Assembly (NCBI GenBank): GCA_013297575.1
Contig: JAAFHO010000389.1
Coordinates: 1-5,656 of the forward strand
Direction of reading: 5' to 3'
From: Chitinophagales bacterium
GTDB lineage: Bacteria > Bacteroidota > Bacteroidia > Chitinophagales > Saprospiraceae
DNA length: 5,656 nucleotides
Below the pieces are notes generated by a model. That model worked only from the letters and a program-made list of their open reading frames with translations, was not told where the DNA came from and did no database searches. The translations under genes and the position numbers were made by a program. Below are positions 1 through 5,510 of this stretch, piece after piece; positions within the stretch are counted from its first letter, which is position 1, and each line of letters opens with the position of its first letter.

Positions 1-1166
1 AGGATGGCTTCGCAAAGAGAGCGGAGACCGCGCGCACCTAGTTTGTACTCCAATGCTTTTTCGGCAATAAATTGCACTGCGTCCTCGGTCAATTCCAATG
101 CAATACCTTCCATATCAAACAGTTGTTGGTATTGCTTGAGGAGTGCATTGCGTGGTTGAGTAAGGATCAGTTTTAGGGTATCTGTATCCAATGGATCCAA
201 ATGCACCATGACTGGCAAACGCCCCACCAATTCGGGGATTAAACCAAATGCTTTGATATCTTGGTGGCTTACATATTGGAGTAGATTTTCTTTATCAATT
301 TTCTCCGATGCCTGCTTATTATAGCCAATGACCTGCGTATTGACGCGACGGGCAATATTTTTTTCGATACCATCAAATGCGCCACCACAGATAAATAAAA
401 TATTCTGGGTGTTTACTTTAAGCATTTTTTGTTCGGGGTGCTTACGTCCGCCTTGTGGTGGTACCAATACTTCGGCACCTTCCAGCATTTTGAGCATACC
501 TTGTTGTACGCCTTCGCCCGATACATCACGCGTAATGCTTGGATTATCCTGTTTGCGGGCTATTTTGTCGATCTCGTCGATATAAACAATACCGCGCTCG
601 GCTGCTTCTACATCAAAATCGCATACTTGCAATAATCGGGCAAGGATACTTTCTACATCTTCTCCAACATAACCTGCTTCGGTAAATACCGTTGCATCCA
701 CGATAGTAAAGGGTACATTGAGTTGTTTTGCAATGGTTTTGGCCATCAATGTTTTTCCGGTACCGGTCTGGCCCACAAATAGCACATTGGATTTTTCAAT
801 ATCCACATCGCCCTGTTTGCCATTTTCCTTGTACATCAAACGCTTATAATGGTTATATACGGCTACCGATAAAACCTTTTTAGCATCATCTTGACCAATA
901 ACGTATTTATCTAAGAAAGCCTTCATTTCGGAAGGTGGAATAGGTTTTACTTTGCCACTATATTTGGATGAATATCCGCCTTCTCCATCACTTTTCGGCG
1001 GACGGGCAGCATCTTCGCCCAAATGCTGATCCACCATATCGGATGCTTTATCGACACAGGCTTCGCAAATTTGGGCATCCATACCCGATATTAATATCAA
1101 TACATCTTCCTTTCCGCGTCCGCAGAAGGAACAATGATTTTGAGATATTTTCCCTTTTTTTACCAT
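1..1166 (-). CDS. clpX: ClpX, AAA+ unfoldase subunit of the Clp protease (3' end cut by window edge)
   Basis: ATP-dependent unfoldase that recognises tagged or misfolded proteins and threads them into the ClpP chamber in the cytoplasm. About 388 residues are visible and the last 20-40 are expected beyond the left edge. An N-terminal C4 zinc-binding domain shows C12-x2-C15 and C34-x2-C37. The AAA+ core follows: Walker A GQTGTGKT at 132-139, pore loop GYVGE at 165-169, Walker B IVYIDEID at 193-200, a second pore-loop region around 216-230, the RKH loop at 241-243, the conserved GR of the PELVGRLP box at 311-318, and sensor 2 GARGLR at 377-382. The ClpP-docking loop, IGF in E. coli, appears to be IGY (280-282). 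The ATG at 1166 follows a run of A residues with no Shine-Dalgarno, as is common in Bacteroidota. It lies 149 bases downstream of clpP, its functional partner. Identification is secure. Confidence 0.98.
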   Translation of the reverse strand, partial: MVKKGKISQNHCSFCGRGKEDVLILISGMDAQICEACVDKASDMVDQHLGEDAARPPKSDGEGGYSSKYSGKVKPIPPSEMKAFLDKYVIGQDDAKKVLSVAVYNHYKRLMYKENGKQGDVDIEKSNVLFVGQTGTGKTLMAKTIAKQLNVPFTIVDATVFTEAGYVGEDVESILARLLQVCDFDVEAAERGIVYIDEIDKIARKQDNPSITRDVSGEGVQQGMLKMLEGAEVLVPPQGGRKHPEQKMLKVNTQNILFICGGAFDGIEKNIARRVNTQVIGYNKQASEKIDKENLLQYVSHQDIKAFGLIPELVGRLPVMVHLDPLDTDTLKLILTQPRNALLKQYQQLFDMEGIALELTEDAVQFIAEKALEYKLGARGLRSLCEAI

Positions 1167-1179
1167 TTTTTTTTAAAAT

Positions 1180-1197
1180 TTAGGGGGGTTAGGGGGG
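1180..1197. repeat. Tandem 9-bp G-rich repeat (TTAGGGGGG x2)
   Basis: TTAGGGGGG occurs twice back to back, at 1180-1188 and 1189-1197. It falls in the expected clpX leader, where the mRNA would carry two C6 tracts about 15-30 bases upstream of the start codon. Only two G-tracts are present, so an intramolecular four-tract quadruplex is not supported. Function unknown. Confidence 0.6.
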
Positions 1198-1203
1198 TAA
1201 ACA

Positions 1204-1284
1204 AAAGACGTTAGAGATAAGGCAAAGATACGGAGATAACTTAACGTTGTCCCAACTATCTCATTTCTTATTTCTAACGTCTTT
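1204..1284. repeat. 18-bp inverted repeat flanking the clpX promoter region
   Basis: The left arm 1204-1221 (AAAGACGTTAGAGATAAG) and the reverse complement of the right arm 1267-1284 match at 17 of 18 positions around a 45-base loop. Nested inside, GAGATA (1233-1238) pairs with TATCTC (1257-1262), and GTTG (1246-1249) pairs with CAAC (1253-1256). The whole clpP-clpX gap can therefore fold as one long interrupted stem. There is no clean T-tract after it on the minus strand, so a classic terminator is unlikely. An operator, or a structure in read-through clpP-clpX mRNA, is possible. Confidence 0.7.
1223..1255 (-). promoter_or_regulatory. Candidate Bacteroidetes-type promoter of clpX
   Basis: On the minus strand TATCTTTG (1230-1223) matches the Bacteroidetes -7 consensus TAnnTTTG exactly. 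A TTG (1255-1253) lies 22 bases upstream, within the spacing known for this sigma factor. Transcription would start near 1216-1219, giving a leader of about 50 bases before the clpX ATG at 1166. This implies that clpX can be transcribed independently of clpP. The call is a motif match only. Confidence 0.55.
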
Positions 1285-1315
1285 GTATCAAACGTTATTT
1301 AATCTCGTTAGAAGA

Positions 1316-2020
1316 TTACTTACGTGGGTTATCGCGGCTCAATACTTCGTCGATAAGGCCATACGCTTTCGCATCTTCAGCACCCATCCAGTTATCGCGG
1401 TTACAATCTTCCAGGATTTTCTCGTAAGTTTGTCCAGTGTGGTGTGCAAGGATATCGTACAAAGATTTCTGCATTTTTTTGATCAAATGGTATGTGATCT
1501 CGATATCAGAAATTTGTCCTTGTGCGCCACCTGATGGCTGGTGGATCATAATATGGCTATGGAACAAGCAAGAACGTTTGCCCTTTGCGCCAGCAGCCAA
1601 CAATACTGCTCCCATAGAAGCGGCCAAACCTGTGCAAATTGTAGCGACATCGGGGCGGATATACTGCATGGTATCGTAAATACCAAGGCCGTCGATTACC
1701 GAACCGCCAGGGCTATTGATAAACATTTGTACATCGCGATTGGAGTCGATAGATTCCAAGAAAAGCAATTGTGCTTGAATGACATTGGCTACATATTCGG
1801 TCACAGGTACGCCCATGAAAATAATACGATCCATCATTAAGCGACTAAAAACGTCCATTTGAACTACGTTCAATTGGCGCTCTTCGATCACTGCTGGAGT
1901 AAAAGCCTTAATATTTGGAGCCACGCCTGCAGTACTTTTCTGCATGTAATGCTCTAGGTGCATACTGCTCATGCCAAGATGGCCGACAGCATATTTTTTA
2001 AACTCGTTTTGGTCGAACAT
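1316..2020 (-). CDS. clpP: ClpP, serine peptidase subunit of the Clp protease
   Basis: Self-compartmentalised serine protease forming a tetradecameric barrel that degrades polypeptides delivered by ClpX. The 234-residue product carries the full catalytic triad: S135 in GLAASMGA (131-138), H160 in MIHQP (158-162) and D209 in the CNRDN segment (206-210). The 25- and 49-residue spacings equal those of E. coli Ser97-His122-Asp171. The oxyanion-side glycine motif INSPGGSV (101-108) is present. The N-terminal part before the conserved ERQLNVVQMDVFSRL segment (47-61) is about 25 residues longer than in E. coli ClpP. It may be a processed propeptide, or translation may begin at M17 or M20 instead. 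The ATG at 2020 gives the longest frame. It lies between tig and clpX, the standard order. Identification is secure; only the exact start is open. Confidence 0.97.
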   Translation of the reverse strand: MFDQNEFKKYAVGHLGMSSMHLEHYMQKSTAGVAPNIKAFTPAVIEERQLNVVQMDVFSRLMMDRIIFMGVPVTEYVANVIQAQLLFLESIDSNRDVQMFINSPGGSVIDGLGIYDTMQYIRPDVATICTGLAASMGAVLLAAGAKGKRSCLFHSHIMIHQPSGGAQGQISDIEITYHLIKKMQKSLYDILAHHTGQTYEKILEDCNRDNWMGAEDAKAYGLIDEVLSRDNPRK

Positions 2021-2168
2021 GACTAGTTATATTTATTTTGTTGAAGCAATTATAACACAGAATTCGCCAAATTGCTCAAATATTAAACCCTTGGGAACTG
2101 TACTAAACGATGAAACTACCACTTAGTACCACCAACTACCGTATTCAAGGGACTAAACTAAAAGGGAA
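2021..2168. other. tig-clpP intergenic region with a 7-bp inverted repeat
   Basis: The 148 bases hold the candidate clpP promoter and a perfect 7-bp inverted repeat, GTACTAA (2100-2106) with TTAGTAC (2123-2129), separated by 16 bases. An 8-bp palindrome CCCTTGGG sits at 2088-2095. No T-tract follows these on the minus strand, so a strong tig terminator is not seen and read-through from tig into clpP is plausible. No small gene was found here. Confidence 0.4.
2047..2079 (-). promoter_or_regulatory. Candidate promoter of clpP
   Basis: On the minus strand TATAATTG (2054-2047) matches TAnnTTTG with one mismatch and also contains TATAAT. A TTG (2079-2077) lies 22 bases upstream, the same spacing as the candidate clpX promoter. 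The predicted start near 2040 leaves a short leader of about 20 bases before the ATG at 2020. The call is from motif only. Confidence 0.4.
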
Positions 2169-3551
2169 TTACCCTTGTGTTGTTTGCTTTGCCTGATCGA
2201 AAATAGCGTGGAACTCTTCAGAACTGATGGACTTAGGTTGTGTTGTTACCGTTGTCAATGCAGCATTGAACATTTTTTCGTATTGGATATTAGAAGAAAC
2301 GCGTTCTACTTCTTTTTTATCAGACATCATTCGATCTACACCACCTTTGAGCATTTCCATCGGTAATTGTGCGCGGAAATAGTTGATCAAAGTTCTGTAA
2401 AATTCTTCGCGAATTTCTTCCTCGCTTACTGTTATGCCAAATCGTTCAATGATACGATCGCGCACCATCGTCCAACGGAGGCTGGTAGCAAAACTATCGT
2501 ACTCTCTATCGACTTCTTCTTGCGATACTACACCTTCATTAGAAAGGCGCAACCAACGCTTCAGAAATTCATCGGGCAATTCCACGTTATTGAGTTTCAA
2601 CAAGCGATCTTGCATTTCGCGGAAAACAAGGGCATTAGCGCGTTGCTCATAAAACTGGGCAACACCCGTTTTAATTACCTCTATGGCTTCGCTTTCTGTT
2701 TTTACATTTTCACCAAAATTAGCCTGGAAAAATTCTTCGTTCAATTCTGCAACACCTACACGGGAAACCTCAATGATTTCACCTTCAAATACGTTGCCTA
2801 CTTCACGTTCGTCATCGGCGGGAATGCTCAGTAAGTATTTGCGGATAAAATCTTGATCGCGGTTTGTTTCGAGGTCAGCTACGTCAAAACGAATATTGTC
2901 ACCCTTTTTGAGGGTCAATACCTGTGCTTTAAGATCGGGATTGACGATTTCGTTAACAGACAAGGTTATAGTCGTCTCCCAGCCATCGGCCTTTGGGCTA
3001 TCGCCGTCCATTTCTTTGGAAGCGACCTTAATCACATCATTTTCGAGAATATCTTCTTCTGGATTGGTGCGTGTGCCGCCGCTTTTGCGTGCTTCCTCAA
3101 GGTCTTTTGCTGCCAATGTATCCAAATCAGTTACCTCGTAACGGTCATAGATTTCATCTTTGCTCAAACCTGCCAATTCAAACTTGGGTACGTGTCCAAT
3201 CTCATACACCACACTATATTCGGGTTCTGGATTGTCGATACTAAATTTGTACTGGCGTTGGCCGTCCTCCACAGGAAGTGGCTGGCCGAGTACGTCCAAA
3301 TCATTATCTTTTAGGAATCCCGTAAGTTCGTCAGACATCATTTTGTTAAACACGTCGTAAAACAGGGATTGGCCATATAAGGATTTGACATATTGTGTAG
3401 GTGCTTGACCTGCACGGAATCCCTTGATGACGGCACGCTGTTTAAGGCGTTTAAATTCTGAATCTAATTTAGGTTTGAGATCTTCGCGTAAAAGCGTAAT
3501 GGTGAGGTGAAGATGTGATGGCGTGAGGTCTGTACGAGCAATAGTGGGCAT
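2169..3551 (-). CDS. tig: Trigger factor, ribosome-associated chaperone
   Basis: Binds the ribosome beside the exit tunnel and shields nascent chains. The product is 460 residues; E. coli TF has 432. The N-terminal ribosome-binding domain (about 1-120) contains GFRAGQAP at 44-51, the counterpart of the family signature GFRxGKxP, with Q at the usual lysine of GK. LDVLGQPLP (85-93) and the following strands fit TF. The middle region (about 155-260) sits where the FKBP-like domain lies but is divergent; I infer little or no peptidyl-prolyl isomerase activity. The rest is charged and helical, as in the substrate-cradling arms. The start at 3551 (MPTIARTD) is chosen because extension to 3602 would translate the 3' end of the tRNA gene. 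It stands 24 bases downstream of tRNA-Leu and upstream of clpP-clpX, the expected neighbourhood. Confidence 0.93.
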   Translation of the reverse strand: MPTIARTDLTPSHLHLTITLLREDLKPKLDSEFKRLKQRAVIKGFRAGQAPTQYVKSLYGQSLFYDVFNKMMSDELTGFLKDNDLDVLGQPLPVEDGQRQYKFSIDNPEPEYSVVYEIGHVPKFELAGLSKDEIYDRYEVTDLDTLAAKDLEEARKSGGTRTNPEEDILENDVIKVASKEMDGDSPKADGWETTITLSVNEIVNPDLKAQVLTLKKGDNIRFDVADLETNRDQDFIRKYLLSIPADDEREVGNVFEGEIIEVSRVGVAELNEEFFQANFGENVKTESEAIEVIKTGVAQFYEQRANALVFREMQDRLLKLNNVELPDEFLKRWLRLSNEGVVSQEEVDREYDSFATSLRWTMVRDRIIERFGITVSEEEIREEFYRTLINYFRAQLPMEMLKGGVDRMMSDKKEVERVSSNIQYEKMFNAALTTVTTQPKSISSEEFHAIFDQAKQTTQG

Positions 3552-3575
3552 CTGTATGCTTATTTCAAAATGAAG

Positions 3576-3657
3576 TGCGGGCGGAGGGACTCGAACCCCC
3601 ATGCCTCTCGGCGCCAGATCCTAAGTCTGGTACGTCTACCAATTTCGCCACGCCCGC
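3576..3657 (-). tRNA. tRNA-Leu, anticodon UAG (reads CUN codons)
   Basis: Acceptor arms GCGGGCG (5' end at 3657) and CGCCCGC pair perfectly, with A as discriminator at 3576; CCA is not encoded. The D-loop carries GG (in AAATTGGTAGAC). The anticodon stem CCAGA/TCTGG encloses the loop CTTAGGA, so the anticodon is TAG at 3623-3621. The T arm has GGGGG-TTCGAGT-CCCTC. The 82-base length with an extended variable region fits a class II leucine tRNA. It lies 24 bases upstream of the tig start, so the two are probably cotranscribed and the tRNA is cut from the 5' leader. Confidence 0.96.
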
Positions 3658-3682
3658 AACTGTGTTTCCCTAAAAAGGAGCG

Positions 3683-3690
3683 CAAAGGTA
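3683..3690 (-). promoter_or_regulatory. Candidate -7 element for tRNA-Leu and tig
   Basis: The minus strand reads TACCTTTG, an exact match to the Bacteroidetes -7 consensus TAnnTTTG. It lies 26 bases upstream of the tRNA 5' end, giving a precursor leader of roughly 20 bases. No TTG occurs at the expected upstream distance; the stretch there is A/T-rich. It is the only good promoter candidate between the upstream terminator and the tRNA. Confidence 0.5.
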
Positions 3691-3711
3691 AGTTTATTTT
3701 TTTGTAAAGGA

Positions 3712-3735
3712 AAAACTTTTTTGTGAAAAAGTTTT
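3712..3735. repeat. Perfect 10-bp A/T-rich inverted repeat
   Basis: AAAACTTTTT (3712-3721) and AAAAAGTTTT (3726-3735) are perfect reverse complements around the loop TGTG. The repeat lies between the ATPase terminator and the tRNA-Leu promoter element. It could be a back-up terminator or an A/T-rich upstream promoter element; the sequence does not decide. Confidence 0.55.
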
Positions 3736-3737
3736 AG

Positions 3738-3779
3738 AAAAAATAAAATGAGGTTTAATGCTGCTCGCACAGACCTCAT
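3738..3779 (-). terminator. Intrinsic terminator of the ATPase gene
   Basis: On the minus strand ATGAGGT (3779-3773) pairs with ACCTCAT (3754-3748), with a further inner TGC/GCA pairing. The hairpin is followed at once by TTTTATTTTTT. It starts 5 bases beyond the ATPase stop codon, the expected place for a Rho-independent terminator, and insulates the tRNA-tig unit downstream. Confidence 0.8.
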
Positions 3780-3784
3780 ACTGT

Positions 3785-5200
3785 TCATTCAAAAAGTATA
3801 TCCATTGTCCAATTAAATTGCAGCATGGCCGAAGCATAAGCATTTGTTTGGACACCAAAAGGTGTTATCATGGTGAGTAAAACGGATTTTTTTGTCTGCG
3901 TTGTTTCTTTAAAAATTGCTATTTTTTGAGCCAATTGCGCTGCGTAAGATTGGGTAATCGTGTAAGTATTTTCAGAAAATTTAATTTCAAAAATATTAAT
4001 CACTCTATCTTTTCGGTCAATCAAAAGGTCAATTTGCGCGCCTGCTTCCGTACTTTGCCAAGCAGCAGATTGAGTAACAACACCTTGGATGCCGAGCGCA
4101 CGCTTGATTTGTCGGATATGACTCAGACATACTTGCTCAAAAGCAAAGCCTTTCCAAGCATTGTAACGACCACTTTCAAGGGCATTTAACCAATTGTTTT
4201 CATCCAAAATCGTTGCATTTCGGATAAATTTAAAATAAAATGCCGTATAAAAATCAGACAGTCGGTACAACATATCGCGTTTATTTTTGCCAAACGGCAT
4301 ATAAGATTGCACAAAACCACTTTCCTCTAATTCCGCCAACATCAATGTCAATCTACCACTATTATGTAGTTTGCTTGCTTCTACTAATTGATTGCGGGTC
4401 AATCCCATATTTTTTGTGGCGAGCGCAGTTAAAATTGCAATGTGATGTTCGGCTTTACTGAAAAGTGATTGCAACAGAAACGTAAATTCTTCTCGAAGAA
4501 TACCATTTCTCGAAAAACAAATGCGCTCAATATTTTGCATCGCACTTTCTTGTTCGGAAACTGCGTCCAAATAATATGGAATCCCGCCCATGGCCATGTA
4601 CAGTTGAACGATTGAATAACGGTCAATATGCGGGTTTCGGGCGCGTAAAAAAGCCTCTGTTTCACGTAAGGAAAAAGGTTCTAGGCGAATTCTATCGGTT
4701 ACGCGATTGTGCAACCCTCCTTTGTTTTTAATCAATTCATTGACCATCCAAGAAGCAGACGAACCACAAACGACCAATAATATGTCGGCTCTTGCGGATG
4801 CCCAACTATTCCAAAAATGCTCTAATGCTGATAAAAAATCTGACTTTTTGGAGGCTAACCAAGGTAATTCATCCAAAAAAACGACTTTTTTGGCCTTATG
4901 CGAAGATTCCAAGAAGTCAATCAAATTTTGAAATGCCGAAAACCAATTTTTAGGAACTGTTGCAAAGTTTCCACCCTGCCGCAATAATGCCGTGTGAAAA
5001 TTGAAAATTTGCTGCTTGGCTGTTACGCCAGAAAGCCCTGTCATGTAAAATGCAACTTTATCGTCGAATACCTTCCGAATCAAGTACGTTTTACCGACCC
5101 GACGACGACCAAAGATGGCCACAAAACGCGCCTCGCTATGCTCATAGGCTTTTGTTAAAATCCTAATTTCTTCTTCTCGACCAATGAATAATTTTTCCAT
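3785..5200 (-). CDS. Archaeal-type P-loop ATPase with C-terminal DUF234-like PD-(D/E)xK domain
   Basis: 471 residues, full length for the ATPase_2/DUF234 (COG1672-like) family. The start MEKLFIGREEE opens straight into the ATPase domain: Walker A GRRRVGKT (31-38), Walker B VVFLDELPW (106-114) and a sensor-1-like VCGSSASW (144-151). Then come the family motif MGGIPYYL (204-211) and a winged-helix-like stretch (about 248-300, with GRLTLMLAELEESGFV). The C-terminal domain has E355, D391 (IDLLID) and E405-x-K407 (FEIKF), the pattern of a PD-(D/E)xK nuclease fold with apparently intact metal-binding residues. No signal peptide or membrane segment is seen, so it is cytoplasmic. Such ATPases are grouped with STAND-class NTPases and occur as scattered, often multicopy genes in archaea and some bacteria; their role is not established. 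It is a single-gene unit with its own terminator and palindromic repeats at its 5' end. Family assignment is confident, biological function unknown. Confidence 0.9.
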   Translation of the reverse strand: MEKLFIGREEEIRILTKAYEHSEARFVAIFGRRRVGKTYLIRKVFDDKVAFYMTGLSGVTAKQQIFNFHTALLRQGGNFATVPKNWFSAFQNLIDFLESSHKAKKVVFLDELPWLASKKSDFLSALEHFWNSWASARADILLVVCGSSASWMVNELIKNKGGLHNRVTDRIRLEPFSLRETEAFLRARNPHIDRYSIVQLYMAMGGIPYYLDAVSEQESAMQNIERICFSRNGILREEFTFLLQSLFSKAEHHIAILTALATKNMGLTRNQLVEASKLHNSGRLTLMLAELEESGFVQSYMPFGKNKRDMLYRLSDFYTAFYFKFIRNATILDENNWLNALESGRYNAWKGFAFEQVCLSHIRQIKRALGIQGVVTQSAAWQSTEAGAQIDLLIDRKDRVINIFEIKFSENTYTITQSYAAQLAQKIAIFKETTQTKKSVLLTMITPFGVQTNAYASAMLQFNWTMDILFE

Positions 5201-5203
5201 TCT

Positions 5204-5345
5204 CGGCTTTAACTCGTTTAAAAAGTGAGATAAAGCCCAAAATTACAACATTTCCGGCTTTAAGTAATATTTTATTTGAGATAAAGCCGAAAATAACACG
5301 ATTTTCGGCTTTAAGTGGCATTTTATTTGAGATAAAGCCGGAAAT
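5204..5345. repeat. Tandem array of three 51-bp palindromic units abutting the ATPase start codon
   Basis: CGGCTTTAA recurs at 5204, 5255 and 5306, and GAGATAAAGCC at 5227, 5278 and 5329, both with a period of exactly 51 bases. Each unit is itself an inverted repeat (CGGCTTTA ... TAAAGCC). At the second junction TAAAGCCGAAAAT (5282-5294) and its perfect reverse complement (5301-5313) form a 13-bp stem with a 6-base loop. At the first junction the same arms differ at two positions. The third unit is incomplete on its right side. In the ATPase mRNA the nearest unit would fold with GGCTTTA/TAAAGCC plus CTC/GAG, ending 4 bases before the ATG. Confidence 0.9.
5238..5245 (-). promoter_or_regulatory. 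Candidate -7 element of the ATPase gene inside the repeat array
   Basis: The minus strand reads TAATTTTG, an exact TAnnTTTG match, in the junction between the two repeat units nearest the gene. The equivalent position of the other junction does not match, so a repeat variant may supply the promoter. The leader would be about 30-35 bases and consist almost wholly of the start-proximal hairpin. No TTG is found at the usual upstream distance. Confidence 0.3.
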
Positions 5346-5398
5346 AATTCTTTTATACCTTTTAACTGTTCGAGATTTGCAAGCAGGGTTTTCTTTTA

Positions 5399-5451
5399 AA
5401 AGGTGCAGCGCACCGCAATATTAAATTTACGTTACGGTGCGCTGCACCTTT
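5399..5451. repeat. Perfect 17-bp inverted repeat (large hairpin)
   Basis: AAAGGTGCAGCGCACCG (5399-5415) and its exact reverse complement (5435-5451) flank a 19-base A/T-rich spacer. Each arm is also a near-palindrome (GGTGC-AGC-GCACC), so several alternative folds exist. It belongs to the same family as the direct repeat that follows. It lies about 200 bases upstream of the ATPase start codon and resembles a REP- or MITE-like intergenic element. No transposase gene or target duplication is visible. Confidence 0.85.
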
Positions 5452-5510
5452 GCACGTGATGTTGCCTCTATTTGCTACAAATATTACGGTGCGCTGCACC
5501 TTTGCACGTG
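5432..5510. repeat. 27-bp perfect direct repeat, two copies 52 bases apart
   Basis: The 27 bases at 5432-5458 recur unchanged at 5484-5510. Each copy comprises TTA, the GC-rich core CGGTGCGCTGCACC, TTTG and the palindrome CACGTG. The 25 bases between copies are A/T-rich and unlike the repeat. With the inverted copy at 5399-5415 the core occurs three times in about 110 bases. The perfect identity suggests recent duplication or conversion, or strong constraint. No recognised function. Confidence 0.85.

Noticed and set aside
1180..1197. G-quadruplex
   Set aside because: Only two G-tracts are present. An intramolecular four-stranded structure would need each G6 split into two short tracts with no loop, which is not convincing.
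2100..2129. Rho-independent terminator after tig
   Set aside because: The 7-bp inverted repeat has a 16-base loop and no T-tract follows on the minus strand.
2367..2834. Plus-strand open frame of 155 codons
   Set aside because: It is antisense to tig with a low-complexity, aromatic-rich translation and no recognisable domain. The same holds for the plus-strand frames at 2853-3314 and 1247-1840, which lie opposite tig and clpP.
3552..3602. In-frame extension of trigger factor by 17 residues (MGVRVPPPALH...) to an ATG at 3602
   Set aside because: These codons are the 3' half of the tRNA-Leu gene read through its T arm and acceptor stem. The downstream ATG at 3551 matches where the trigger factor domain begins.
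4429..4665. Minus-strand 78-codon frame inside the ATPase
   Set aside because: It lies in another frame within the well-supported ATPase gene and its translation has no domain features.
5204..5345. CRISPR array
   Set aside because: The whole 51-bp unit is similar, with palindromic ends rather than identical repeats separated by unique spacers of constant length, and no cas genes are present.
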